A DNA stretch of 64,000 bases from Ulvibacterium sp965248315 (GTDB lineage Bacteria; Bacteroidota; Bacteroidia; Flavobacteriales; Flavobacteriaceae), in NCBI RefSeq assembly GCF_965248315.1, contig NZ_CBDFIX010000002.1, positions 992,001-1,056,000 on the forward strand. The letters are read 5' to 3'. The notes below the pieces were generated by a model that saw nothing but the letters and a program-made list of their open reading frames with translations, was not told where the DNA came from and searched no databases. Of the stretch, positions 27,252 through 36,387 are shown one piece after another (the stretch's first letter is position 1; the number at the start of each line of letters is the position of its first letter). Made by a program: the position numbers and the translations under genes.

Positions 27252-27803
27252 GTGTCTGAATATTACAACTACATCAAGGCGCTTCACCTTATTTTTGTGG
27301 TTACTTGGTTTGCGGGACTGTTTTATATTCCGCGCTTGTTCATCTATCACATTGAAGCTTCTCTAAAACCATCTCCTGAAAAGGAAATCCTCAGTGATCA
27401 ATTAAAACTAATGACCAAACGTCTTTGGTATATCATAACCTGGCCCTCTGCCGTGCTCTGTACCTTGTTCGCAATTTGGTTGCTAGTGATTATACCGGGC
27501 TGGTTGGAACAAGGCTGGATGCATATAAAACTTGTCTTTGTCCTATTGTTGTTTGTGTATCAACTTAAATGCCATCAGATCTTTAAGCAACTGCAAAGGG
27601 ACGAAATAAAGTACACCTCTAAATTTATGCGCATTTGGAACGAGGGAGCTACCTTGATTCTTTTTGCTGTAGTTTTTTTGGCCATTTTAAAGAGCACGTT
27701 TAGTTGGGTTTTTGGTTTGGTCGGTATTTTAGGGCTGGGTATTTTTTTGATACTGGGCATTAAGCTCTATAAAAGGATACGGGACAAGAACCCAAATGCA
27801 TAG
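27252..27803 (+). CDS. hemJ: Protoporphyrinogen oxidase HemJ
   Basis: The 183-residue inner-membrane protein has four or five spans and belongs to the HemJ (UPF0093) family. The conserved segment YIKALHLIFVVTWFAGLFYIPRLFIYH carries the heme-ligand histidine (His12), and the family lysine/arginine/tryptophan segment TKRLWYIITWPSAV follows. HemJ oxidises protoporphyrinogen IX to protoporphyrin IX, the step before HemH (3809). The start is GTG 27252, the only start that keeps the conserved N-terminus. The leader contains six heptamer repeats ending 10 bp upstream, leaving little room for a normal ribosome-binding site, so expression may depend on the repeat length. Confidence 0.92.
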   Translation: MSEYYNYIKALHLIFVVTWFAGLFYIPRLFIYHIEASLKPSPEKEILSDQLKLMTKRLWYIITWPSAVLCTLFAIWLLVIIPGWLEQGWMHIKLVFVLLLFVYQLKCHQIFKQLQRDEIKYTSKFMRIWNEGATLILFAVVFLAILKSTFSWVFGLVGILGLGIFLILGIKLYKRIRDKNPNA

Positions 27804-27924
27804 TAAAGCCTCAAAGTATAAATTTCAGATTAATCCTTTTGGAATTTGCCCTTTTTGGAAATTTGAAATTTTGGCAAAGCCAGCTTGGTGCGATATTTGC
27901 TAACTTTGTCTAAACGCGGTATCT

Positions 27925-29373
27925 GTGTTCAAAAAACTCTCCCTAAGATCAAGAATCTTTGTGGCCATGATTCTCTTGGTTGTTATTCCATCCGGATTAA
28001 TTACCGCTGTTGCAATCTTTCAATATCGGGAACAACGGAAAGATTATCACAAGGTGAGGCTTGCCCGTAAGGAAGGGCAGATCAAGCAAAGTGTAAACTA
28101 CACCCTTCAGAATACCACCTATCCCATCACAACTGGGAATTTAGGATTGATTTTTAAGGAAGACATCTATCAGATAGCGGACGTCCAGAACCAAAATTTT
28201 AATATTTACGATCTGTCCGGTGAATTAATCAAAAGCTCAAGGCCCAAATTTGTCGTAGATTCCGTAGCCATGTGTCTTGATGTTGAGGTGTTGGACCAGC
28301 TCATAGAAAGTATCGATAAGCGTTACATAGAGGAGAACTCGGCTGCCGGGGACGATTATCAATCCTCATATACCTATATCACCGACCTTAAGTTCAAACC
28401 TATCGGAATTTTGAACTTACCGTATTTTGAGGACAACTCTTTTTACGACAACGAACTACAGGAGTTCTTAATGCGTTTGGGTGGGGTGTACCTTCTCATG
28501 CTGGTCACGGCGATTGGTTTCGCCTATTTTGTCTCCAAGTATACAACCCGTTCCTTAGAGACTATTTCGGACATGCTGGGCAGGACCGATCTGAACAAAA
28601 GAAACGAGAAAATTTTAATCGATGATCCCAGTGAGGAAATTGAAAAATTGGTGACCTCCTACAATGCAATGATTGATGAACTGGAGCATAGCGCTGCCAA
28701 GTTGGCCAGGAGCGAACGGGAACAAGCCTGGCGAGAGATGGCCAAACAGGTAGCCCATGAAATTAAGAATCCTCTAACGCCCATGCGACTAAGCGTACAG
28801 AGTTTTCAGCGTAAGTTTGATCCCAAAGATCCGGACATGGAAAACAAGATCAACGAATTTTCGAAGACCTTGATTCAACAAATAGATACCATGAGCAGCA
28901 TTGCATCGGCTTTTTCAAACTTTGCCAAGATGCCTGCCCAGCAGAACGAAACGCTAAATGTCGTAGCCATTGTGAAGCTCGCCCTGGATATTTTTAATGA
29001 GGATTATATTCATTTCATTTCGAACGAGGAGAAAATCATTGCCAAATTAGATCGTACCCAATTGATTCGAGTGGTCACCAATCTGGTTAAAAACGCCATA
29101 CAGGCCCTGCCGGATGTTGAGACGCCACGTATTCTGGTCTCTGTATCTTCGGAGAGAGATTCAGTAAAGATTTCGGTAGCGGACAATGGGATAGGCATAT
29201 CGGACAGTTTCCGGGAGAAGATTTTTGAACCAAAATTTACAACAAAGACCAGTGGTATGGGGCTCGGTTTAGGTATGGTAAAGAATATTGTGGAAACCTA
29301 TAACGGCAGTATCGATTTCACTTCTCAGCCTGGTAAGGGCACAGTGTTTACGGTTAAATTCCCCAAGGCCTAA
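27925..29373 (+). CDS. Membrane sensor histidine kinase, NtrY-like
   Basis: The 482-residue protein begins with GTG (27925), followed by a basic stretch and membrane helix (RIFVAMILLVVIPSGLITAV), a periplasmic sensory domain of ~150 residues and a second helix (YLLMLVTAIGFAYFV). A HAMP-like linker precedes the HisKA box EMAKQVAHEIKNPLTPM (His278), and the HATPase domain carries VTNLVKNAIQAL, VADNGIGISD and TKTSGMGLGLGMVKNIVE. Kinases of this NtrY type usually pair with sigma-54-type regulators, but no response regulator is adjacent, so its partner is encoded elsewhere. The stop overlaps the start of the next small gene by one base (TAATG). Confidence 0.9.
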   Translation: MFKKLSLRSRIFVAMILLVVIPSGLITAVAIFQYREQRKDYHKVRLARKEGQIKQSVNYTLQNTTYPITTGNLGLIFKEDIYQIADVQNQNFNIYDLSGELIKSSRPKFVVDSVAMCLDVEVLDQLIESIDKRYIEENSAAGDDYQSSYTYITDLKFKPIGILNLPYFEDNSFYDNELQEFLMRLGGVYLLMLVTAIGFAYFVSKYTTRSLETISDMLGRTDLNKRNEKILIDDPSEEIEKLVTSYNAMIDELEHSAAKLARSEREQAWREMAKQVAHEIKNPLTPMRLSVQSFQRKFDPKDPDMENKINEFSKTLIQQIDTMSSIASAFSNFAKMPAQQNETLNVVAIVKLALDIFNEDYIHFISNEEKIIAKLDRTQLIRVVTNLVKNAIQALPDVETPRILVSVSSERDSVKISVADNGIGISDSFREKIFEPKFTTKTSGMGLGLGMVKNIVETYNGSIDFTSQPGKGTVFTVKFPKA

Positions 29374-29624
29374 TGTTTTCCTTTCGGAGATTAATAGGGC
29401 GGTTAATTGGTTTCGTAGGAGGATTTTCAAGATGGGTTGTCGGAACAATTTGGCGGACATTGTTCCGGAAACAAAAGTATAAATTAAGGGACTATGTGCA
29501 CGGAATACATAATCCAAAAGATTTTTTACGGGGAATGGATCATGCTATTGCGAATTATCTTGTTGGATTAACCGTAATTATAGCTTTATTTTGGCTTGTA
29601 AGTTTTACTAATGAGTTGATTTAA
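29373..29624 (+). CDS. Small membrane protein coupled to the kinase gene
   Basis: The 83-residue protein has a basic, amphipathic N-terminus (RRLIGRLIGFVGGFSRWVVG), a central charged part (FRKQKYKLRDYVHGIHNPKD) and a C-terminal membrane helix (YLVGLTVIIALFWLVSFTN). I do not recognise a family. It starts at the last base of the kinase stop codon and ends 1 bp before the enoyl-CoA hydratase start, so it belongs to a three-gene operon. A role as an accessory to the kinase is possible but is inferred from coupling only. Confidence 0.72.
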   Translation: MFSFRRLIGRLIGFVGGFSRWVVGTIWRTLFRKQKYKLRDYVHGIHNPKDFLRGMDHAIANYLVGLTVIIALFWLVSFTNELI

Positions 29625-29625
29625 A

Positions 29626-30408
29626 ATGAGCAATAAAAATATCAAAGTTGTAGAAGAAAGCCCTATCGCAATTGTTACCATCAATCGCCCTAAAAAATTG
29701 AATGCCCTAAATCAGGAAACCATACGGGAACTGCACGACGCCTTCAAAAATCTGGATACAAAAAAGGAAGTAAAGGTTATTATCCTAACGGGTAGTGGGG
29801 AAAAAGCTTTTGTAGCCGGAGCGGATATTTTGGAATTTGCGGATTTCACGGTAAAAGAGGGAAACAACCTGGCCGCGAAGGGCCAGGAACTGTTGTTCAA
29901 TTTTGTCGAAAATCTTTCTACCCCTGTCATTGCCGCAATTAATGGTTTTGCCCTTGGTGGTGGTTTGGAATTGGCCTTGGCCTGTCATTTTCGTGTGGCT
30001 AGTCATAATGCCAGGATGGGGCTTCCGGAGGTTTCATTAGGACTGATTCCAGGTTATGGGGGAACCCAACGCCTGCCGCAATTGGTAGGCAAGGGACGGG
30101 CCATGGAGATGATCATGACCGCTGGAATGATAGATGTGGAACGGGCTGTGGAATTTGGTCTGGTCAACCATGTGGTCTCCCAAGAAGAGCTTTTGTCCCA
30201 TTGTAAAAAACTGGCCAACAAAATAGCGAATAACTCATCCGTTGCCATATCCCACGCAATAAAAGCCGTAAATGCCAGTTTTAAGAATACTATTAATGGA
30301 TATGCCGTTGAAATTGAAGCCTTTGGAACATGCTTTGGAACTGCCGATTTTGAAGAAGGAACTTCGGCCTTTTTGGAAAAGCGCAAGGCCGATTTCCCCG
30401 GTGAATAG
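29626..30408 (+). CDS. Enoyl-CoA hydratase/isomerase family protein (crotonase)
   Basis: The 260-residue cytosolic enzyme has the crotonase fold. The oxyanion-hole segments are visible (EKAFVAGADILEF and AINGFALGGGLELALACHF), as is the catalytic glutamate region MGLPEVSLGLIPGYGGTQRL. It should hydrate trans-2-enoyl-CoA in fatty-acid or amino-acid breakdown, possibly crotonyl-CoA. The N-terminus (IAIVTINRPKKLNALNQETI) is complete and the length normal. It begins 1 bp after the small membrane-protein gene, an unexpected pairing with a sensor kinase operon. Confidence 0.92.
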   Translation: MSNKNIKVVEESPIAIVTINRPKKLNALNQETIRELHDAFKNLDTKKEVKVIILTGSGEKAFVAGADILEFADFTVKEGNNLAAKGQELLFNFVENLSTPVIAAINGFALGGGLELALACHFRVASHNARMGLPEVSLGLIPGYGGTQRLPQLVGKGRAMEMIMTAGMIDVERAVEFGLVNHVVSQEELLSHCKKLANKIANNSSVAISHAIKAVNASFKNTINGYAVEIEAFGTCFGTADFEEGTSAFLEKRKADFPGE

Positions 30409-30427
30409 TATATCTTAAATCCTACTT

Positions 30428-31990
30428 ATGATCAAGAGAAGAAGTCTTTCCTTTTGCTTTTTCCTGTTATTCGCTTTGACCATCATAGCCCAGGAAATTC
30501 CCATACAACACGTATTGGGCGAAAAATATAACGATAGATATAAATACTCCAATCTTTTAACAATCGCCAAGGATGGCGAGGGAGGCTCCGTCTTAGTACG
30601 CTCCTATTATCAAGGTATAGTACTTAGGCCCAAAGGATATTTTGTGGAACGTTATGATGAGAACCTCCAATTGGTTTCAGAGTACAATTACAAGCTTAAA
30701 AATGCCAATTTTGTAGATGGTTATGTACGTAACGGCCAGGTATACCTTCTTTTTCTAGATTACAACTACGCAACACAGGCGTACGATTACACGATTCACA
30801 GAAGTCCTATATCCGAATATAACTTTACCAAAGAGACTTTAATTTCCATTCCTTCCAAGGAGGTTAGAAATCCATTGGACAAAAACTATTACAATCGAAA
30901 CTTTTCCTCCGGATTTACCACTTCGGTACTGTTTGATCCGGCAAAATCAGGTTTTGCAATTACAACACATTTTAAAAAAGGAAAAAACAATAAACATTTC
31001 ATCCATGTTTTCAATGCCAATTTGGAAAAATTAATGGAACATGATTTTTCGGCTGAGGTGGAGGAAAAGAATTATGCTTTTGAGAATATCGCATTTTCAA
31101 AGAATATGGACAAGGCATTTTTAATTGGAAAATCCTACTTCAAAAAACGAAGGTTCAATGCCTTGGAACGGAAATTCCAATACGAGCTTGTTCAAGTGTC
31201 CCGGGAAGGAGGAAAAACACAGACTTTTGACTCCCCTGGAAAGTTTTCGGAAGGGTTGATACCGCTTGTAGCTGGGGACAAGATTTTATGTGTAGGCTTT
31301 TATGCGGACCGTAAAAACAATCGCTATAACGGATTGGCTTACTTTGAACTTGCATCCGGAAGCCTACAGCTTGTATCCAAAAAATACAATCCTTTCTCGG
31401 AACAGTTTATGATGGACAAATTTGGTCGTGATGATGACAAGGAAATAAAGAACCTTGTTTTTAAGAATGCCACGATAAATCCGGACGGTTCCATACTATT
31501 CAATGCAGAAGAGTATTTTATGACCTCTAGTATTCAGGCCAATTCAAGCGGGGGCCGTGTTAAAATTGAGCGCTACCATCATAATGACATCGTCAGTGCA
31601 AAATTGGATGCCAATGGAGATGTCGTTTGGACCCGAAACATCAATAAATCCGAAGTGACCCAAGGGGATGGCGCATATGCGTCCTATAGTTCATATGTTC
31701 ACAGTGGAGACACCTACTTTTTCTTGAGTACCTCTTCGGAGAATCCACAGCTTTTGAGCGGTGAACGTCTTTTGTTCAAACAAGGCCTTAGTCGTAACCG
31801 AAATGTATTTGTCATTAAACTGGATACAAATGGGCATATCAGCTATGAAAAATTAATTGATGACAAGGAAGCCCGTTTGCCTTTAATGGTGTCCAAACCG
31901 CTGATCAACAAATCGGATGATGCCTTACTTTTCTACGCCAAGCGAGGTTCCAAAAAACAACTCGCCAAGGTTTCCATTGAAGGACGTTAA
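30428..31990 (+). CDS. Unknown secreted protein
   Basis: The 520-residue protein has a clear signal peptide (RSLSFCFFLLFALTIIAQ). The mature part is rich in aromatic residues and alternates beta-strand-like segments (VERYDENLQLVSEYNYKLKN, GYVRNGQVYLLFLDY), suggesting a beta-propeller or similar all-beta fold. No catalytic motif was seen and no named family recognised. Comparable secreted proteins of unknown function are frequent in Flavobacteria. It lies 19 bp after the crotonase gene, so it may be read from the same transcript. A long AT-rich gap with a candidate operator pair follows. Confidence 0.75.
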   Translation: MIKRRSLSFCFFLLFALTIIAQEIPIQHVLGEKYNDRYKYSNLLTIAKDGEGGSVLVRSYYQGIVLRPKGYFVERYDENLQLVSEYNYKLKNANFVDGYVRNGQVYLLFLDYNYATQAYDYTIHRSPISEYNFTKETLISIPSKEVRNPLDKNYYNRNFSSGFTTSVLFDPAKSGFAITTHFKKGKNNKHFIHVFNANLEKLMEHDFSAEVEEKNYAFENIAFSKNMDKAFLIGKSYFKKRRFNALERKFQYELVQVSREGGKTQTFDSPGKFSEGLIPLVAGDKILCVGFYADRKNNRYNGLAYFELASGSLQLVSKKYNPFSEQFMMDKFGRDDDKEIKNLVFKNATINPDGSILFNAEEYFMTSSIQANSSGGRVKIERYHHNDIVSAKLDANGDVVWTRNINKSEVTQGDGAYASYSSYVHSGDTYFFLSTSSENPQLLSGERLLFKQGLSRNRNVFVIKLDTNGHISYEKLIDDKEARLPLMVSKPLINKSDDALLFYAKRGSKKQLAKVSIEGR

Positions 31991-32032
31991 TCTGCAACTA
32001 CCTTATCACACTTTCTGTTAATTAACAAATTT

Positions 32033-32080
32033 GTTGTTTTCTATTTTGGATTAAATCCATAAATTTGGAATAAATCCAAA
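32033..32080 (+). promoter_or_regulatory. Promoter with paired TTTGGA-N3-AATCCA sites before the radical SAM gene
   Basis: A perfect Bacteroidota -7 element TAAATTTG (32060-32067) lies 23 bases after GTTG (32033-32036). Two copies of TTTGGA-N3-AATCCA (32045-32059 and 32064-32078), 19 bp apart, flank and overlap the -7 element. Each copy is itself an imperfect palindrome, as expected for a dimeric regulator. The start codon is at 32085. Regulator unknown. Confidence 0.5.
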
Positions 32081-32084
32081 AAAT

Positions 32085-33161
32085 TTGAAAGAAGAAGATT
32101 ACATCAAAGGCCGAGGGGCTCAGCAAAACGTGCCCAACAGATTTCTTAAATATATTTACGAAACCCGGGATGATTTTCTGGAGTTTTGTCGTATGGAAGG
32201 GGAGGAGGCGGACAAAAACAAGACCCAATACATTCCCATATTTCCCAAAACTATAGTGAACAAGGTAACCAGTCCGGACGTGGGAATGATGTATTCCATG
32301 AATCCCTATCAAGGTTGTGAACATGGTTGTATTTATTGCTATGCCCGTAATACCCATGAATTTTGGGGCTATGGTGCCGGACTCGATTTTGAACGCAAGA
32401 TTCTAATCAAGAAAGATGCCCCAAAACTGCTCGAGGCCAAACTGCAGCATAAGAACTGGAAGGCGGAGACCATAGTGATGTCTGGCAATACAGATTGCTA
32501 TCAACCCGCTGAGAAAAAGTTCAAGATAACCAGAGGCTGTTTAGAAGTGTTCTTAAAGTACAGGCATCCCGTTGGTATGATTACCAAAAATGCTTTAATT
32601 TTAAGGGACTTGGATATCCTTTCTGAACTGGCAAAAAATAAATTGGTAGGGATAAACGTTTCCATAACTTCCCTTTCTGAAGAAACACGAAGAATTTTGG
32701 AACCTAGAACTGCCACAATTAAAAGAAGACTGGACACTATTAAGACCTTGTCCGAAAACAATATTCCGGTAAACGCTATGCTGGCCCCGATTATCCCAGG
32801 TATCAATAGCCACGAAATCATGAATTTGGCCAAAGCTGTCGCTGACCATGGTGCATTGTCATTTGCCTTTACAGTAGTGCGCCTTAATGGAGCAATAGGG
32901 CAAATATTTACGGATTGGATAAAAAAAACGTTACCGGATAGGGCCGAAAAAGTATTGCACCAGATTCAAGAGTGCCATAACGGAACGTTAAACGATAGCC
33001 GTTTTGGAATACGAGGTAGGGGTGAAGGTAAAATAGCCACCCAGATCCATGATTTGGTGCACTTGGCAAGACACACTTATTTTAAGGATAAACCGCCTTT
33101 TCCTAAATTGAACAAAAAACTACATGAGCGATATAAGAAAGGACAGATGAAATTGTTTTAG
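32085..33161 (+). CDS. PA0069-family radical SAM protein
   Basis: The 358-residue protein, read from TTG 32085, starts KEEDYIKGRGAQ, matching the family's conserved N-terminus, so this rare start is accepted. The radical SAM cluster motif is Cys78-x3-Cys82-x2-Cys85 (CEHGCIYCYA). Downstream are MSGNTDCYQPAEK, GMITKNALILRD and VNAMLAPIIPGIN, characteristic of the PA0069/SPL-like group. The reaction is unknown; related spore photoproduct lyases repair thymine dimers, so a DNA-repair role is only a guess. The leader carries a promoter with two palindromic boxes, suggesting regulated, perhaps stress-linked, expression. Confidence 0.87.
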   Translation: MKEEDYIKGRGAQQNVPNRFLKYIYETRDDFLEFCRMEGEEADKNKTQYIPIFPKTIVNKVTSPDVGMMYSMNPYQGCEHGCIYCYARNTHEFWGYGAGLDFERKILIKKDAPKLLEAKLQHKNWKAETIVMSGNTDCYQPAEKKFKITRGCLEVFLKYRHPVGMITKNALILRDLDILSELAKNKLVGINVSITSLSEETRRILEPRTATIKRRLDTIKTLSENNIPVNAMLAPIIPGINSHEIMNLAKAVADHGALSFAFTVVRLNGAIGQIFTDWIKKTLPDRAEKVLHQIQECHNGTLNDSRFGIRGRGEGKIATQIHDLVHLARHTYFKDKPPFPKLNKKLHERYKKGQMKLF

Positions 33162-33237
33162 AAATTTTTTAAGTTTTTGTCCAATTCCTTAAGGAGGAAT
33201 ACGTCTTTAGCATATAATAATCTTTAAAAGAACAATC

Positions 33238-33585
33238 ATGAGTAATTTTTTATTTTTATTTAGAGGAGGAAATCGGGCAAGAATGGAGGAATCGCCTGAG
33301 GCCATGCAAGAGCATATGCAAAAATGGGGCGCTTGGATGGGAGGATTAAAGGAAAAAGGACAGTTGGTAGACGGCTTACCATTGTCCAAGGAAGGAAATG
33401 TAGTCCACAAGGCAGGAGAAGTAATAACCGATGGTCCTTTTGCAGAGGGGGCAGAAGTTGTGGGCGGCTATCTTATTGTTTCTGCGGAGGGCCAAAATGA
33501 GGCTGTTGAAATTTCCAAGGGATGTCCCATTTTTGAACACGATGGAAATGTAGAGGTTCGAGAGATAATGTCCATGGACATGTGA
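33238..33585 (+). CDS. YCII/DGPF-domain protein
   Basis: The 115-residue protein is a single YCII-related (DGPF) domain: FLFRGGNRARMEESPEAM at the start, the motif VITDGPFAEGAEVVGGY in the middle and GCPIFEHDGNVEVREI near the end. The ferredoxin-like fold forms dimers; enzymatic activity has not been established for most members. It sits 63 bp before an ECF-type sigma factor with a C-terminal extension. That pairing is the hallmark of the ECF42 group, in which DGPF proteins are encoded beside and controlled by the sigma factor. A terminator-like hairpin lies between the two genes. Confidence 0.88.
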   Translation: MSNFLFLFRGGNRARMEESPEAMQEHMQKWGAWMGGLKEKGQLVDGLPLSKEGNVVHKAGEVITDGPFAEGAEVVGGYLIVSAEGQNEAVEISKGCPIFEHDGNVEVREIMSMDM

Positions 33586-33608
33586 TTCTAAGAGAAGACT
33601 ATCGCCAC

Positions 33609-33637
33609 AAAGTCCGATTGTTTTATTCGGACTTTTT
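33609..33637 (+). terminator. Intrinsic terminator between the YCII and sigma-factor genes
   Basis: AAAGTCCGA and TCGGACTTT pair perfectly over 9 bp around a 9-base loop, followed by TT. The position 11 bp before the sigma factor start codon would separate the two genes or act as an attenuator. Confidence 0.6.
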
Positions 33638-33648
33638 ACTTTTATAGC

Positions 33649-34896
33649 ATGGGGGAACCAAATAAAGGACAGCTAGTGGAACACGTATTCAGACATGAAT
33701 ATGGTAAAATAATCTCCTTTCTGGTACACAAGTTCGGCCCATCCCATCTAGAAAAGATAGAAGATGCCGTTCAGGAATCCCTTATCAAGGCAATGAACCT
33801 TTGGGGCTATAACAATCCCCCGAATAATCCAACATCCTGGTTGTTACGTGTAGCGAATAACATGTTGATCGATACGTTGAGAAGAGACACCAAGATGGAC
33901 CAAAAGGAGGATATTTCCGGTTTTGAAAAACAACATGCGGTTCAGGAAGAAGTCTTTTTGAACAACCGTATCAACGATAGTCAACTAAAAATGATTTTTG
34001 CCTGCTGTCATCCATCGATATCCAAGGAATACCAAATAATACTTAGCCTAAAACTGATCGGGGGTTTTGGCAATAAGGAAATAGCAAGGGCACTTTTAAA
34101 GAAAGAAGATGCCATAGCCAAATCTTTTACGAGGGCCAAGAAAAAGCTCAAAGAGCACGTAAAAACACTGAACAGTCCTGTAGAGATAGGGTTGCGCTCA
34201 AGATTGGCTATCGTTTTGAAGGTAATCTATTTGTTGTTCACCGAGGGTTATACGGCAAGTCATGGTGAAATCCTAATAAAAAAGGACATATGTCTTGAGG
34301 CGATACGTTTGGCGCTTCTGTTATGCGAAAACAAGTATTGTAACCAGCCGGAAGTCCATGCCTTAATTGCGCTAATGTGCTTTCATACCTCAAGATTTGA
34401 GGCTAGGATAGATCAAAATGGTGATATGGTGGACTTGGAACATCAAGATAGAAGGACCTACGATTTCGACTTAATAAGGGTAGGAATAGAGCACCTGGAA
34501 AAGGCTGCAGTAGATTCAAATCCATCGGATTATCATTTACAGGCCGCTGTTGCCTACTATCATTGCACGGCAGCAAAATTTGAGGATACGGATTGGAAGG
34601 GTATTTTGCAACTATATGACCTGCAATTGGAAAGACAATACTCCCCTATTGTGTGGTTAAACAGAATAGTCCCTTACTACATGGTGTATGGTGCGAGAAA
34701 GGCACTGTTAGAACTTCAAAATTTTGAAAATGGCCCTTACTTTAGTAACAATGCCCTTTTTTATGCCATTAAAGCGCAGTTATTATCTGATTTGAAAATT
34801 TCCGGAAGCGCAAAAGAAGCATTACAAAAAGCCATCCACCTCACGACCAACTTGTTGGAGAAAAAACATCTTTCCAAAAAATTGAATACGTATTAG
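33649..34896 (+). CDS. ECF sigma factor with C-terminal extension (ECF42-like)
   Basis: The 415-residue protein has an N-terminal sigma-70 region 2 (EDAVQESLIKAMNLW, WLLRVANNMLIDTLRRD) and region 4 (QIILSLKLIGGFGNKEIARAL, where the helix-turn-helix lies), then ~220 residues with TPR-like helices (DUF6596 region: RLALLLCENKYCNQPEVHALIALM). The long C-terminal part replaces an anti-sigma factor in the ECF42 group, where it controls sigma activity. The upstream YCII protein is the expected target partner. The genes are not simply co-transcribed, because a terminator-like hairpin separates them. Function of such pairs is linked to stress or antibiotic responses in other bacteria; here it is inferred. 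Confidence 0.88.
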   Translation: MGEPNKGQLVEHVFRHEYGKIISFLVHKFGPSHLEKIEDAVQESLIKAMNLWGYNNPPNNPTSWLLRVANNMLIDTLRRDTKMDQKEDISGFEKQHAVQEEVFLNNRINDSQLKMIFACCHPSISKEYQIILSLKLIGGFGNKEIARALLKKEDAIAKSFTRAKKKLKEHVKTLNSPVEIGLRSRLAIVLKVIYLLFTEGYTASHGEILIKKDICLEAIRLALLLCENKYCNQPEVHALIALMCFHTSRFEARIDQNGDMVDLEHQDRRTYDFDLIRVGIEHLEKAAVDSNPSDYHLQAAVAYYHCTAAKFEDTDWKGILQLYDLQLERQYSPIVWLNRIVPYYMVYGARKALLELQNFENGPYFSNNALFYAIKAQLLSDLKISGSAKEALQKAIHLTTNLLEKKHLSKKLNTY

Positions 34897-34955
34897 ACCA
34901 AACATATTTTTTATTTAGGTCTGCTGTTTTTCGATTTTAATAAAACGGTGCCCAC

Positions 34956-36374
34956 TCAGTTCCTTTCAGCAAGCTGATCTTTTCCCATCACCATATGCTC
35001 CTTATGTGCTTTTACCAAGGCATTTATTTCCTGAATAACCTCCGGATGATTTTCAGCGATATTGTAGGCTTCCGAAGGATCTTCACTTAAATTATACAAA
35101 AGTGGCACGGTATGATCTACCCTTTCTCCAAACTGGCCATAGACTCCTTGTGTAGTATAATGAACTTTGTAATCCCCAGACCTGGCCGCATATAACTCCG
35201 TACCACGGTAATAGAACAACGAATTACGGGGACTAGCTTCCCCATTGAAAAGGGTTCGGCTTAAATCCACACCATCCATAGGTCTATCCTTGGGAACTTC
35301 TGCTCCGGCCAGCTTACTGAAGGTCGTAAAAAAATCCATAGTTGAACCCAAATCCGAAATAACAGCAGGTTTAATTCGACCCGGACCCCAAAAAATACAA
35401 GGTTCCCGCATACCGCCTTCCCAAGTGCTACCTTTGCCCGCGTAGAGCAGGCCTGCACTTCCGCCGTGGGTATCAAAGGGGAGCCAAGGCCCATTATCTG
35501 AGGTAAAGACCACAATAGTATTTTCTGCGAGACCCTCTTCCTTAAGCGTGTTTAAAATTTGCCCGACACCATGATCAATTTCCTCTATAACATCACCATA
35601 CAATCCTCTTTTGCTTTTCCCCAAGAAATCCTTGGACGCGAACAAAGGGATATGGGGTAGGTTATGGGCCAGGTAAACAAAGAAGGGTTCATCCTTATTT
35701 TTTTTGATAAAGTCAACAGTCTCCTGAGCGTACCTTTTGGTAATGGTATTCTGGTCAGCAGGTCTTTCTATAATTTTAGTATTCCGAAGGAGGGGTACAT
35801 TAAAGTCTTCCGTATTGATAAAATCATTATCGGCCACGGTCTTTCTATACCCTTTTTTACCCTCAAAATCCATATCATTGGAGTAGGGAATCCCAAAATA
35901 ATAATCGAAGCCATTATTGGTCGGAAGGTATTGTTCTTTATGTCCCAAATGCCATTTTCCGATACATGCCGTAGCATACCCAACCTTTTTTAATTGCTCT
36001 GCCAAGGTGATTTCGCTCGCTGGCAAGCCATTGACCGAATTCGGGAAAAGTACCCGACTTTTGTTACTGGCCATCCCGCTGCGTACAGGCAAGCGACCTG
36101 TAAGCAATGCGGCCCTACTGGGGGTACATACACTGGCAGCCACATAAAAGTTGGTCCACTTTTGACCTTCAATGGCCATCTGATCCAGATGGGGCGTCCT
36201 TATCGTGGGATGACCATAGCAACCTAAATCACCATAACCCAGGTCATCCGCAAAAATGACAATGAAATTAGGAGGCCTTTGGCCGGAATCCTGCGATGAC
36301 ATCCCAAGGGAGAAGAACAAAAAAAGGACTAGGGCAAGGCCTGATTGAATAGGGGTAGATAAAGAACTTTTCAT
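34956..36374 (-). CDS. Secreted sulfatase (type I, formylglycine-dependent)
   Basis: The 472-residue protein starts at 36374 (MKSSLSTPIQSG), with a signal peptide ending near SLGMSSQ; the open frame runs 20 residues further upstream, but that part would overlap the end of the upstream dehydrogenase gene. The sulfatase motif CTPSR is at Cys83-Arg87, with metal and active-site segments IVIFADDLGYGDLG, GKWHLGHKEQ and VVFTSDNGPWLPF. It resembles arylsulfatase A-type enzymes of Bacteroidota. It lies 13 bp after a Gfo/Idh dehydrogenase gene, indicating one operon. A role in desulfating algal glycans is inferred. It is not a close duplicate of the sulfatase at 25382. Confidence 0.92.
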   Translation of the reverse strand: MKSSLSTPIQSGLALVLFLFFSLGMSSQDSGQRPPNFIVIFADDLGYGDLGCYGHPTIRTPHLDQMAIEGQKWTNFYVAASVCTPSRAALLTGRLPVRSGMASNKSRVLFPNSVNGLPASEITLAEQLKKVGYATACIGKWHLGHKEQYLPTNNGFDYYFGIPYSNDMDFEGKKGYRKTVADNDFINTEDFNVPLLRNTKIIERPADQNTITKRYAQETVDFIKKNKDEPFFVYLAHNLPHIPLFASKDFLGKSKRGLYGDVIEEIDHGVGQILNTLKEEGLAENTIVVFTSDNGPWLPFDTHGGSAGLLYAGKGSTWEGGMREPCIFWGPGRIKPAVISDLGSTMDFFTTFSKLAGAEVPKDRPMDGVDLSRTLFNGEASPRNSLFYYRGTELYAARSGDYKVHYTTQGVYGQFGERVDHTVPLLYNLSEDPSEAYNIAENHPEVIQEINALVKAHKEHMVMGKDQLAERN

Positions 36375-36387
36375 TGTCTTGCGTTTT

